Source: Cytobacillus sp. FSL H8-0458 (GTDB lineage: Bacteria > Bacillota > Bacilli > Bacillales > Cytobacillaceae). Taken from it: 64,000 nt of DNA. Both the position numbers and the translations under genes were made by a program. A model generated the notes under the pieces. That model ran no database searches. It was not told the origin of the DNA and was given only the letters and a program-made list of their open reading frames with translations. The stretch spans positions 3,720,001 through 3,784,000 of the forward strand of contig NZ_JBBOBR010000001.1 in the NCBI RefSeq assembly GCF_038002165.1, given 5' to 3'. Position 1 is the stretch's first letter. Every line of letters starts with the position of its first letter. This document shows, one piece after another, positions 49,305-58,201 of this stretch.

Positions 49305-50492
49305 CTACACAGAAGCCTTCGGTTTAGGCTCCCTTTTTTGCCATGCAGCCGTGATAAATAACGTAACAATCAATAATGCCAGACCGAGAACAAACGGATA
49401 GGTTATCCGTACATCATAAAGTACACCGGCTATCGTTGGCCCCAGAACGTTTCCAATACTCATATAAGCATTGTTCATTCCCATCGCAAATCCCTGTTCA
49501 TTACCGGCCATTTTTGAGATTAGCGTGGTTAAAACCGGGCGAAGAATGGAAGTTGCAAGGAAAATGATCAGCGAAATAACGAAGAAAAGTGCATAGCTGC
49601 CTGCAAACAGTGAGACAAGGAATCCTGACGCTGCAACAGCCAAAAAGATATTCAATACCTTTCCTTCTCCAAATCTCCTAACCACCCGATCGACGACAAA
49701 CAACTGTACAATAACACTAATGATCCCCGTCGAAGTCACCATAACCGCTATTTCCTGCGGAGTGGCAGCAAATTCATTATCCAGATAAAGCCCCAGAACT
49801 GATTCATAAGCCATTAATCCAAAGCTCATCACCAATGTAATGACAAGCGGAATAAAATAAGGCTTCTTAACAGACATTGCCAGCTTCTTGACCATTGGTT
49901 CCTCTTCTGGCATCTCTCCTGGTCCGGTCTGCAAGGTGCTGCTTTCTTCGAGGAGCACAATGGAGAATAGAACAGCCACTAGAGATACAAGCGCTGAAAT
50001 CAGAAATGGCATTTTCAGGCCGAAGTCTGCCAAAAACCCGCCAATTCCAGGTCCAACCACAATTCCGAGTGACATCGCAGCTGATACAAGGCCATTCCCT
50101 TTTGCACGCTGCTCCAGGGTAGTAATATCAGCAATGTAAGCAAAAATAGCCGGAATCAGCAAGGCAGCTCCAACGCCTCCAATGACACGTGAAAAGTAAA
50201 GCAGCCAAATGGAATCTACTGCATAAAAGACAAGCATGGATAATGTCAAACCAGCTAACCCGTAAATAATCATCTTTCTGCGGCCGTACTGGTCCGCCCA
50301 TTTCCCCGCAATGGGAGAAAAAATCAGCTGGGCACCCGCAAAAATGGCAATCATCAGGCCTGCTGCCGTTCCTCCCTGATTAATGGATTCCAAATAAGCC
50401 GGCAAAATCGGAATAATAATTCCAAAGCTTCCGATTGCAATAAACATATTGATCATCAAAATGATCATCTTTTTCTTTTGATCCCCTGACAA
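49305..50492 (-). CDS. MFS multidrug efflux transporter (Bmr/NorA/Blt type)
   Basis: A 395-residue protein with 12 helices. The loop 2-3 motif GKWADQYGRRKMII near residue 62, the antiporter motif C GIVVGPGIGGFLA near 143 and the N-terminal FGIIIPILPAYLE are characteristic of DHA1 drug-proton antiporters. It probably expels cationic drugs. The start is a TTG at 50492, ten bases behind AGGAGGGG; the first ATG is eight codons further in and lacks a ribosome binding site. No regulator lies beside it. Confidence 0.83.
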   Translation of the reverse strand: MSGDQKKKMIILMINMFIAIGSFGIIIPILPAYLESINQGGTAAGLMIAIFAGAQLIFSPIAGKWADQYGRRKMIIYGLAGLTLSMLVFYAVDSIWLLYFSRVIGGVGAALLIPAIFAYIADITTLEQRAKGNGLVSAAMSLGIVVGPGIGGFLADFGLKMPFLISALVSLVAVLFSIVLLEESSTLQTGPGEMPEEEPMVKKLAMSVKKPYFIPLVITLVMSFGLMAYESVLGLYLDNEFAATPQEIAVMVTSTGIISVIVQLFVVDRVVRRFGEGKVLNIFLAVAASGFLVSLFAGSYALFFVISLIIFLATSILRPVLTTLISKMAGNEQGFAMGMNNAYMSIGNVLGPTIAGVLYDVRITYPFVLGLALLIVTLFITAAWQKREPKPKASV

Positions 50493-50584
50493 AACGGATA
50501 CCCCTCCTTCTATATGTGAAAAATTTACATTATTTTTTTCGGCACGCTAAATAGCTTATAATGAGACAGGCTGCTTTGTCAAAG

Positions 50585-50625
50585 GAAAAAAAGAGAAGCT
50601 GCAGCATGTGCTGAAGCCTCTTGTG
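50585..50625 (-). terminator. Terminator behind the secreted protein gene
   Basis: On the minus strand AGAGGCTTCAGCA pairs with TGCTGCAGCTTCTCT with one or two mismatches, then a T-run follows. Confidence 0.8.
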
Positions 50626-50632
50626 TTTACCT

Positions 50633-51265
50633 TTAAAATTTGTCCGGGAATTGCTTCACAACCGCATCAGAAATGGCATCAGCCATCCTGATAATATGTG
50701 TTACTCCATCATCAATTGCCACGATTCTTGCTTCCCAATCCTTAACAAGACTTGCTGTCAGATCATCTGTTACTAATTCCAAATGCTTATAAAGCAGTTT
50801 TTTCACATCTTCATTTTTCAGATTTGGATTGGCTCCGCTTAGAAATACCGAGATATCATCAGCATTGCGATGCCACTCTTTGTTCAGCTGATTCACTTTG
50901 GCGCCTTGCCCGCTCTTTGCTGCCTCCACAATATTACCTGCAATGACAATATGCTCTTTAAGCAGTTCTGTCAGCTTAGCTCCTGCAGCTTCGCCGTAAT
51001 AAGGCTTGATGGAATTCCCTATCTCCTCCTGATTTTTAAGCAGGCGGGCCAATACCTGCTTCTGATCCTCCGCTCCAGCAGTTGTGGCACTTGTAATATA
51101 GTTGCTTGTCCATAATACATGGTCGATCCAAAGTCTGCGGAATTCGTTTTCAAACTTAACCTCTGATTGGGTGAGACACGTTTTTTGTGCAGCTGCACTG
51201 CCCGGAGCTGCCAGCATATTCAGCGGCATGAACAGCATTATTCCTATGATCAATAATTTCTTCAT
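50633..51265 (-). CDS. Secreted helical protein of unknown function
   Basis: A 210-residue protein with a Sec signal peptide, MKKLLIIGIMLFMPLNMLA, likely cut after AAPGSAAA near residue 26. The mature part is predicted to be mostly helical, with FENEFRRLWIDHVLWTSNYITSA and LNKEWHRNADDISVFLSGANPN. Related proteins in Bacillus databases have sometimes been labelled acetylglutamate kinase, which nothing in this sequence supports: there is no kinase motif. ATG follows GAAGGAGAAAAGGAT. It stands alone. Confidence 0.75.
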   Translation of the reverse strand: MKKLLIIGIMLFMPLNMLAAPGSAAAQKTCLTQSEVKFENEFRRLWIDHVLWTSNYITSATTAGAEDQKQVLARLLKNQEEIGNSIKPYYGEAAGAKLTELLKEHIVIAGNIVEAAKSGQGAKVNQLNKEWHRNADDISVFLSGANPNLKNEDVKKLLYKHLELVTDDLTASLVKDWEARIVAIDDGVTHIIRMADAISDAVVKQFPDKF

Positions 51266-51368
51266 ATCCTTTTCTCCTTCCTAATTGAAAAAGCCTCCTT
51301 CTTATTTTGATTATTCTAAGACTTTTCATTCCAAAAAATAAAGCTCGAGGCTAATGCCCCAAGCTTTT

Positions 51369-51388
51369 TCAATCAAACGTTTGATTTA
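51369..51388. repeat. Gene-end palindrome, copy with one mismatch
   Basis: The core AATCAAACGTTTGATT is perfect; one G-to-T change breaks the outer pair. It follows directly on a hairpin with T-run (near 51341-51368) and precedes a repeat array. Confidence 0.8.
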
Positions 51389-51389
51389 T

Positions 51390-51503
51390 TTGCATATAAA
51401 GCATATTTACTTTCAGATAAATCATTTTACTATCGTATAGACAGAATTACTTTAAGATAACCCATTTAACTTTCGTATAAAAAGATTTACCTTCGAATAA
51501 ATG
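51390..51503. repeat. Array of five to six degenerate ~20-nt direct repeats behind the aspartokinase gene
   Basis: Units of 19-21 bases follow the pattern TTTACTTTCGNATAAA: TTTACTTTCAGATAAAT, TTTACTATCGTATAGAC, TTACTTTAAGATAACCC, TTAACTTTCGTATAAAA, TTTACCTTCGAATAAAT. The array ends one base from the aspartokinase stop codon. Confidence 0.75.
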
Positions 51504-51504
51504 A

Positions 51505-52872
51505 TCACACCGCTGCCACAGCAGCAAAAAACTCATTATAAAGTGCCTGTACCGCACGTACTTCATCTACTGCCTGGACGCCAAACATCATGCTCACTTC
51601 AGAGGAGCCCTGATTGATCATTTCCATATTTACTTTCGCTTTAGCGAGGGCTTTGGAGGCACGGGCCATTGTTCCGATGTTCTGGCGCATCCCCTCTCCA
51701 ACCACCATAATAAGAGAAAGACTGTGCTGGATTTTCACTTCATCTGCTTGAAGTTCATGCTGTATGCGCCTCAGAATTTCTTCCTCCATTCCATCAGTAA
51801 ATTGGTTTTCCCGCAGGATAATGGAGATGTCATCAATTCCTGATGGTGTATGCTCATAGCTGAGGCCATACTCTTCCAAAATGGTCAGCAGCCTCCTTCC
51901 AAAGCCGACTTCCCTGTTCATTAAGTATTTTCCGACATAGATGCTGCAGAATCCCTGGTCACTGGCAATCCCGATCACAGGTCCGTTAGTGTTATCCCGC
52001 TCGTTCACAATCGTGGTGCCGGGAGCAGACGGATTATTCGTATTTTTTATCTGCACAGGAATTCCCGCCCGAAATGCCGGTACAAGCGCTTCATCATGCA
52101 GGACAGTAAAGCCTGCATAGGAAAGCTCCCGCATTTCCCGGTATGTCAATTCTTTGATTTCTTTAGGGCTTTCTATAATAAAGGGATTTACCGAATAGAC
52201 AGCGTCCACATCTGTAAAGTTTTCATATAAATCCGCCTTGGCTGCACCAGCCAAAATGGAGCCTGTCACATCCGATCCGCTTCTTGAAAATGTGAACACC
52301 TGCCCGTCCCTGCTGTATCCAAAGAAACCCGGAAAAATGATGATCCCGTCCTGCTCCCTTAATGCAAGCAGCTTGTCATATGCTTCAGGAAGCACCTGTG
52401 CGTTGCCGGGCTCTGGACTGACAAGCAATCCCGCTTCCTTCGGGCTCACATATCTGGCTTCTGCGCCCTGTTGCTGAAAATATGCTGCAACAAGCTTAGC
52501 GTTATTATCTTCGCCGCTCGCCTTGATCAAATCCATGAAAACTTCAGGATCATGCGTATCACTGGACAGCCTGGTAAAAAGATCCTCCCTGATGATATCT
52601 TTAATGTCCGGACCAAGCTCTAATTCATCAGCGATTTGGCCATACCGATCCAATACAGCTTCAGCCAAATCATCTGCTGCTTCCCCCTTAATCCGTTTCT
52701 CTGCACATGTAATTAATAAATCAGTAACCTTGTCATCCTGTGAAAATCGCTTTCCAGGAGCCGAGACAACAATGATCTTTCGCTCTGGATCAGCACTTAC
52801 AATATTGAATACCTTCTCGATTTGCTTTCCGGATGCTAAAGAAGATCCTCCGAACTTCACCACTTTCATCAT
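51505..52872 (-). CDS. Aspartate kinase, monofunctional YclM (aspartokinase III) type
   Basis: A 455-residue aspartokinase. The N-terminal KFGGSSLASG binds ATP and aspartate, and FTFSRSGSDVTGSILAGAA near residue 205-223 is the phosphate-binding GGSD-like block. Two ACT domains follow from about 300 (LMNREVGFGRRLLTILEEYGLSYEHTPSGIDDISIILRE and LIMVVGEGMRQNIG). It phosphorylates aspartate, the first step to lysine, threonine and methionine. It resembles B. subtilis ThrD/YclM rather than DapG or LysC. Start at 52872 follows GGGAG; no leader or riboswitch was seen. Confidence 0.9.
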   Translation of the reverse strand: MMKVVKFGGSSLASGKQIEKVFNIVSADPERKIIVVSAPGKRFSQDDKVTDLLITCAEKRIKGEAADDLAEAVLDRYGQIADELELGPDIKDIIREDLFTRLSSDTHDPEVFMDLIKASGEDNNAKLVAAYFQQQGAEARYVSPKEAGLLVSPEPGNAQVLPEAYDKLLALREQDGIIIFPGFFGYSRDGQVFTFSRSGSDVTGSILAGAAKADLYENFTDVDAVYSVNPFIIESPKEIKELTYREMRELSYAGFTVLHDEALVPAFRAGIPVQIKNTNNPSAPGTTIVNERDNTNGPVIGIASDQGFCSIYVGKYLMNREVGFGRRLLTILEEYGLSYEHTPSGIDDISIILRENQFTDGMEEEILRRIQHELQADEVKIQHSLSLIMVVGEGMRQNIGTMARASKALAKAKVNMEMINQGSSEVSMMFGVQAVDEVRAVQALYNEFFAAVAAV

Positions 52873-53055
52873 GACATCTCCCAATCTCTGAAAATTTAAT
52901 CTTTATTTTACTCTTATCCCCACAGAAATCAAGAGAAAATTCTACCCTACAAAAACAAATGTTCACCCTAAAAATACACAAAGATATATAAATATAGTAA
53001 TTTCACTTACTATTTGTGAATAAGACGTTAAATAACATTATTTTAATAAAACAAA

Positions 53056-53069
53056 AGAAAACGCTTACA
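53056..53069. promoter_or_regulatory. cre-like site upstream of rsbY
   Basis: AGAAAACGCTTACA matches the CcpA cre pattern TGAAARCGYTWNCA at all but the first position. It lies 52 bases before the sigma-B-like -35 box. Confidence 0.45.
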
Positions 53070-53120
53070 TATTAAATTTATTTTCGTGATTAAATAAAGC
53101 AAAAAATGATCAAATTAGTG

Positions 53121-53146
53121 GTTTTCACTCTCCCGAAATGGGGTAT
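53121..53146 (+). promoter_or_regulatory. Sigma-B-like promoter of rsbY
   Basis: GTTTTC (53121-53126) and GGGTAT (53141-53146) with a 14-base spacer fit the sigma-B form GTTTAA-N12-15-GGGTAT. The start codon is 58 bases further on. Confidence 0.75.
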
Positions 53147-53204
53147 ATGTTAAGGATATTTATATAAAGAATTAAATCGTAAAACACGGGAAGGGAAAAA
53201 GTCT

Positions 53205-54347
53205 ATGGGAATCCTAGTTGTGGACGATAATCAAGCCAACTTATTTGTTATTCAACATATATTAAAACGCGCGGGGTATAAAGACCATTTAACATTTTCT
53301 TCTGCAAAGGATATGTTTCAGCACCTTCAGGGGTATTCATCTTTTTCAGCCGATATAAAAGCAGACATAATTCTGATGGATATTATGATGCCGGAGATGG
53401 ATGGAATTGAAGCATGCCGCCGGCTTCAGCAGATTCCGCATTTGAAGGATATTCCGGTAATTTTTGTAACTGCATTGGAGGACTCGAATAAAGTTGCAGA
53501 AGCTCTTGATGCGGGCGGGACCGATTATGTCATGAAGCCCATTAATAAGACGGAGCTGCTTGCCCGCATTCGCGCTGCCTTAAGGCTTAAATATGAGAAG
53601 GACTGGCATAAGGAGCAGGAAAACAAAATCAGGAATGAACTGGATTTATCCATGCAGGTACAAACCAGCATGCTGAGCGAACCCATTTATCATGAACATA
53701 CACTGTTAAAGGCTTCCTACCTGCCAGCCAACAAACTTGCAGGGGATATGTATTACTGGCACCAAATAGATGAACATCGCTATGCTGCCATACAGCTGGA
53801 TATGATGGGCCACGGGATTTCAGCTTCTCTTGTATGCATGTTTATCTCTTCTGTTCTCAGAGATGCCATCAGAACATGCAGTGATCCTGAATACGTCATG
53901 AACGAGCTGAATCGGTGGATGAATTCCCTTAACCAGCGCAATCAGCGGATTCCATATTATTTTACAGCTATTTACCTCGTCCTTAATAAAAAAGCTAAAA
54001 CAATCGAGTATGTAAATGCCGGACATCCAGCCGGATATGCACTTGTTGACAAAGATGAAATGGTCAGCTTATCCAGCAATATGTGTGCAGTCGGCTTTTT
54101 TGAAGACATTACAATACAAAAAGAAACAATTCCCTATACAGATTCCATTCAGCTGCTCTTGTTTACAGACGGAGTTGAAGAAGCAGTAGAGCAGAATAAT
54201 CTCAATCCATGTGAGTATCTTCAGCGCTTCGCATCCTTTCACTGGAATGCAGCCAGAACCGCAGAGCCAATCGATATGATACTGACTAAGCAGCAGCAGG
54301 CAAGCGCTGATGATGATATGTGTGTTGTTCTGGTTCAGGCAGATTAG
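53205..54347 (+). CDS. rsbY: Response regulator with PP2C phosphatase domain, RsbY type
   Basis: A 380-residue protein. Residues 1-125 are a receiver domain with acidic pocket VVDD at 5-8, phospho-acceptor Asp59 in LMDIMMPEMDG and Lys in VMKPINK. A short helix links to a SpoIIE/RsbU-type PP2C domain (about 150-380) with AGDMYYWHQID, LDMMGHGISASLVCMF, FTDGVEEA and DDDMCVV metal and catalytic motifs. In B. cereus, RsbY dephosphorylates RsbV and so frees sigma-B, when phosphorylated by the hybrid kinase RsbK. RsbM- and RsbK-like genes follow here, though rsbV, rsbW and sigB are not in the window. Start follows GGGAAGGG. Confidence 0.85.
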   Translation: MGILVVDDNQANLFVIQHILKRAGYKDHLTFSSAKDMFQHLQGYSSFSADIKADIILMDIMMPEMDGIEACRRLQQIPHLKDIPVIFVTALEDSNKVAEALDAGGTDYVMKPINKTELLARIRAALRLKYEKDWHKEQENKIRNELDLSMQVQTSMLSEPIYHEHTLLKASYLPANKLAGDMYYWHQIDEHRYAAIQLDMMGHGISASLVCMFISSVLRDAIRTCSDPEYVMNELNRWMNSLNQRNQRIPYYFTAIYLVLNKKAKTIEYVNAGHPAGYALVDKDEMVSLSSNMCAVGFFEDITIQKETIPYTDSIQLLLFTDGVEEAVEQNNLNPCEYLQRFASFHWNAARTAEPIDMILTKQQQASADDDMCVVLVQAD

Positions 54348-54374
54348 GCTGTATACATAATTATTTTTTACAAA

Positions 54375-54420
54375 AAAAACAGAGTGCAATCCCTCAAAAA
54401 TAGGGTCCGCACTCTGTTTT
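54375..54420. terminator. Bidirectional terminator between rsbY and rsbM
   Basis: AAACAGAGTGC and GCACTCTGTTT are perfect arms with an imperfect inner stem; T- and A-runs flank both sides. Confidence 0.88.
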
Positions 54421-54422
54421 TA

Positions 54423-55247
54423 TTATACATGAGAAATCTTCCTGAATATCTTTTCCTGCAGGTTGATTTCTTCAAATACAGGGTCTTCCATCCGCAGTGC
54501 TTCCTTGCTGCCAAGCCCCAGAAAACCTCCCATGCTGAGACTTTCATTAAAAAGATTAAAAACATGGCTCTGCAGGTCAGTATTAAAATAAATCATCACA
54601 TTTCGGCACATAATCACATGAAATTCATTGAAGGAGCCATCAGTCACCAGATTATGCTGGGCAAAAACCATTCGATCAAGCAGGCATGCATTCAGATAAG
54701 CTGCTTCACAATCGGTTGTGTAGTATTCAGAGAAGGATTTTTTTCCACCGGCCATAATGTAATTCTTTGTATACAGCTGCATTTTTTGCAGAGGGATTAT
54801 TCCACTCTCTGCCTTTTTAAGCACCTTTTCATTGATGTCTGTGGCGTAAATCTTCGTTCGTTCACCCAGTCCCTCTTCTTCAATCAAAATAGACATGGAG
54901 TAGGCTTCTTCCCCAGTCGAACAGCCTGCATGCCAAATTCTGATCTCCGGCAATTCTCTGAGCATCGGGACAACCTCATTTCGAAAAGCCTTAAAAAATG
55001 AAGGGTCCCGGAACATTTCTGTCACATTGATTGAAAAATCGCTCAGTACCTTTTGCAGATACCCCTCTTCATGGATAACCTTTTCCGTGAGGCTTGTTAT
55101 GCTGGGAAGCCGATCACTGCTAAGGCGATTTTGGATTCTCCTGGCAATTGATGAGCGCATATATTGCCGGAAATCATATCCGGATAAACTATAAATGGCC
55201 TTTAAAAGCAATTCTATTTCTAATTCTTCCTTTTTCAATTCCTTCAT
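54423..55247 (-). CDS. rsbM: CheR-type methyltransferase, RsbM-like
   Basis: A 274-residue SAM-dependent methyltransferase. The N-terminal helical CheR domain (residues 10-65) includes SIARRIQNRL, FSINVTEMFRDPSFF lies near 72, the SAM site IRIWHAGCSTGEEAYSMSI near 103, and IMCRNVMIYF near 210. No chemotaxis genes are near; instead it lies between rsbY and rsbK as in B. cereus, where RsbM methylates a glutamate of RsbK and dampens sigma-B activation. The ATG at 55247 has GAGGA directly against it, so translation may be poor or an alternative start used. Confidence 0.83.
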   Translation of the reverse strand: MKELKKEELEIELLLKAIYSLSGYDFRQYMRSSIARRIQNRLSSDRLPSITSLTEKVIHEEGYLQKVLSDFSINVTEMFRDPSFFKAFRNEVVPMLRELPEIRIWHAGCSTGEEAYSMSILIEEEGLGERTKIYATDINEKVLKKAESGIIPLQKMQLYTKNYIMAGGKKSFSEYYTTDCEAAYLNACLLDRMVFAQHNLVTDGSFNEFHVIMCRNVMIYFNTDLQSHVFNLFNESLSMGGFLGLGSKEALRMEDPVFEEINLQEKIFRKISHV

Positions 55248-55315
55248 TCCTCAACTTTCGAGAACAAAATAATATGCAATGTCCGTATGTTGTCCTGACT
55301 GATCCTCCCTGCCAT

Positions 55316-58159
55316 CTATGAAAGCCATACTCTCATAACGGACAGCAGCTGGTCCAGTTTTAAAGGCTTGCTGATATAATCCGTAGCACCCGCTTCCATG
55401 CACTTTTCCCTATCGCCTTTCATCGCCTTGGCGGTAAGGGCAATGATTGGAACATCCTGGTGCCTGTCCAGCCCTCGAAGCCTCTTCATGGTTTCATAAC
55501 CATCCATAACCGGCATCATAATATCCATCAGTACAATATCAATCTGTTCTGTACCCATTATCAAATCGAGGCACTGCATCCCGTTTTCTGCTGTAAGGAC
55601 ATTCATGCCTTCTTTCTTCAAAGCATTTTTCAGCGCATAAATATTTCTGTGGTCATCATCTACGACAATGACTGTTTTGTCTTTAAGCTCAGTACCTGAA
55701 TGCTGCTCTGCTTCAGTATCTCCTTCAGCATCTTTAGTTTCAGCTGCCTCAGGCACCTCCGGGACAGGTTCAGCGGTTACAGCAGCTTCTTCAAAAGCAA
55801 GCGAACCTGCCTCTATTTCAGGCATTCCGTTTGGCAGATTCGGGATAACAAGTGTAAACCGGCTTCCTTTTCCTTCTTCACTCTCCACTTTGCAGATACC
55901 GCCGAGCAGCTGGGCAAATTCCTTGGAGATGGACAATCCAAGGCCCGTGCCTCCATATTTTCTCATTGTGGCGCCATCAGCCTGCTGGAAGGCTTCAAAA
56001 ATCAGCTGCTGCTTCTCGGGTGAAATGCCAATGCCTGTGTCGAGCACTGTTATTTTCAGCCAGTCATTTGTATAGATGGATAACGGCAATCCAAAGAAAT
56101 CGCCTTTTGAAGCTTTTTCAAACGTGACTGCTACTGAACCTTCTTCCGTAAATTTAAATGCATTTGAAAGAAGGTTTTTCACAATCTGCTGCAGCCGCTG
56201 CTCATCCGTATTGAATACAGGAGGAACTTCTTCCGAAGTGCTTACAGTAAATTCAAGATTTTTATGCTTTGCCACTTGTGTAAAATGCTGCTTCATCCGC
56301 TGCGACATTTCACCCATATTTACTTCCTCAAAGCTGATCTCCAGTTTTCCTACCTCTACTTTTGAAAGGTCCAGAATATCATTAATCAGTGTAAGCAGAT
56401 CCTGTCCTGATGTATGTATAACCTTGGAAAACTCCTTTTGCTCATCCGTTAGGACTTGATCCGGATCTTCTGCCAGCATTTCCGATAAAAGCAGGATACT
56501 GTTAAGCGGCGTTCGCAGCTCATGCGACATATTTGCCAGAAATTCTGACTTGTATTTTGAGCTTAGACCCAGCTGTTTTGCTTTTTCCTCGAGTTCTTCC
56601 TTGGCAGCCTGAAGTTCTTCGGATTTCATTTCAGCATCTCTGGAACGCTCTTCAAGCTGCTCATTAATCATCCGCAGCTCTTCGGATTGACTCTGCATTT
56701 CTTCAGATTGCGCCTGCAGCTCCTCAGACTGGGACTGCAGCTCTTCAGCCTGTGCCTGCAGTTCCTCTGTCTGCGCCTGGGACTCTGCCAGTAAGCGTTC
56801 AATCTCCATTCTTCCTGAAATATTCGTAATGGCTATTCCTAATGTTTCAATTACTTTATCCAATAGTTTGATCTGTGCATCAGTGAACGGCCTCAAACTT
56901 GCCAGTTCCACAACTGCCACTACCTCGTCCTTTAGCATGACGGGAGCCATCATGATGCTTTTCGGCCTGACATCTCCCAAACCGGTTGATAGAACCTTGT
57001 AATTCTCAGGAACATCTTGAAGAAATACCGTTTTCTTATCCCTGGCCGTCTGCCCTGCTATTCCTTCTCCCTCATAGAAAAAGTCTCTTCCTGCATCTTC
57101 GGCTCCATCTGCATATGCAGCCTGTTTCCTGAATACAGGTTTGCTTCCGCTGTCATCTTTCACATAAACGACTCCAAGATTGGCTCCAGCGGCAGGTGCC
57201 AGCCTCGAGATAAAGTCATCTGCCAAATTGGCTATCGTTACGTGCTGGCTATAGATACTAACCAATGAAGCAGACTGGCTTTGAATCCAGTTCTGTTCAC
57301 TAATTTCAGCGGAATAGCGCTGTTCTTTCTCATAATAGTTCTCAAGGGAATCAGCCATCGAGTTAAAGGCTTTCGCAATTTCACCGATTTCATCTTTTGT
57401 TTCGATATTCAGCCTTGAAATGGAAGAAAGGTCCTGATAATCAATCTCCTTAATCCCTTTTGTAATCAAGCTGATGTTTCTGCCTGTACTTCTGATCACC
57501 CATACCGTTACTCCTACGATTAAGACAATGGCTAATGCAACCGCAGCAACCAAAGTTGATACTAACTGGCTATATGTTTCATTTGCACTTTTCAGCGAAT
57601 CTGCCATAAGTGATTCCTGATACTCTTTAAATTCACCCAGCTTGATCAGCAGTGCGTTTCGGTTTTCTCTCTCACTTCTGTATAGTGCTTCTAAAGAATC
57701 CATTTCACCGCTTCCCATTAAATCAGTAAAGCTGTTTTGCATTTGGGCATATGATTCGTATGCCTGCTCCACTTCTTTTAAGAGCAATTTCGATTTCTGT
57801 CTATTTAATTCTTGCTCTAGATTAATTACTCGGGTTTGTATCCCCTCATGGTTGGCATTCACCAATTCAGCCGTCATGGCTGAATCTGCAGAGTCTTTGT
57901 CGGTGAGCACACTCAATAGCTGCTGGTCAGTCTGGTAAAACAGCTGTCTGATCTCTGTAGCCTGGTTTACCTTATAATATCGATCCTCCACAATTTCCAG
58001 CATGTTTGCCTTCATTCCGTTTACCATAGACAGAATGACAAACATCAGAATAAACAAAAAAAATACGGTTAAGCCCAATCCCATCATTTGCTTTCTTTTA
58101 AAGCTCACCTGTTCTCTCCTTCTTTCCCCCGATTTTTCTTTATCATCTTTCTTGTGCAT
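55316..58159 (-). CDS. rsbK: Membrane hybrid sensor histidine kinase, RsbK-like
   Basis: A 947-residue kinase. Two membrane helices (about 25-46 and 200-222) enclose a 150-residue helical outside sensor of CHASE3-like look. HAMP (223-278), GAF (298-448), a coiled coil of repeated Q-S/A-Q-x-E-E-L heptads (453-538), HisKA with His546 in MSHELRTPLN, an HATPase (N box near 662, LDTGIGIS, GGTGLGL) and a C-terminal receiver with Asp879 follow. In B. cereus RsbK phosphorylates RsbY and is methylated by RsbM. A GTG two codons upstream is an alternative start. A sigma-B-like promoter precedes it. Confidence 0.85.
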   Translation of the reverse strand: MHKKDDKEKSGERRREQVSFKRKQMMGLGLTVFFLFILMFVILSMVNGMKANMLEIVEDRYYKVNQATEIRQLFYQTDQQLLSVLTDKDSADSAMTAELVNANHEGIQTRVINLEQELNRQKSKLLLKEVEQAYESYAQMQNSFTDLMGSGEMDSLEALYRSERENRNALLIKLGEFKEYQESLMADSLKSANETYSQLVSTLVAAVALAIVLIVGVTVWVIRSTGRNISLITKGIKEIDYQDLSSISRLNIETKDEIGEIAKAFNSMADSLENYYEKEQRYSAEISEQNWIQSQSASLVSIYSQHVTIANLADDFISRLAPAAGANLGVVYVKDDSGSKPVFRKQAAYADGAEDAGRDFFYEGEGIAGQTARDKKTVFLQDVPENYKVLSTGLGDVRPKSIMMAPVMLKDEVVAVVELASLRPFTDAQIKLLDKVIETLGIAITNISGRMEIERLLAESQAQTEELQAQAEELQSQSEELQAQSEEMQSQSEELRMINEQLEERSRDAEMKSEELQAAKEELEEKAKQLGLSSKYKSEFLANMSHELRTPLNSILLLSEMLAEDPDQVLTDEQKEFSKVIHTSGQDLLTLINDILDLSKVEVGKLEISFEEVNMGEMSQRMKQHFTQVAKHKNLEFTVSTSEEVPPVFNTDEQRLQQIVKNLLSNAFKFTEEGSVAVTFEKASKGDFFGLPLSIYTNDWLKITVLDTGIGISPEKQQLIFEAFQQADGATMRKYGGTGLGLSISKEFAQLLGGICKVESEEGKGSRFTLVIPNLPNGMPEIEAGSLAFEEAAVTAEPVPEVPEAAETKDAEGDTEAEQHSGTELKDKTVIVVDDDHRNIYALKNALKKEGMNVLTAENGMQCLDLIMGTEQIDIVLMDIMMPVMDGYETMKRLRGLDRHQDVPIIALTAKAMKGDREKCMEAGATDYISKPLKLDQLLSVMRVWLS

Positions 58160-58201
58160 GTTCACGCTTTATGAGATTAAGGTTTTAATAGACCAGCTTC
58201 T

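Noticed and set aside
50633-51265. Acetylglutamate kinase annotation for the secreted protein
   Set aside because: It has a signal peptide and helical mature part and none of the amino-acid kinase motifs.
54384-55001. 205-codon plus-strand open frame opposite rsbM
   Set aside because: It starts in the bidirectional terminator and mirrors the CheR gene; the translated sequence has no family pattern.
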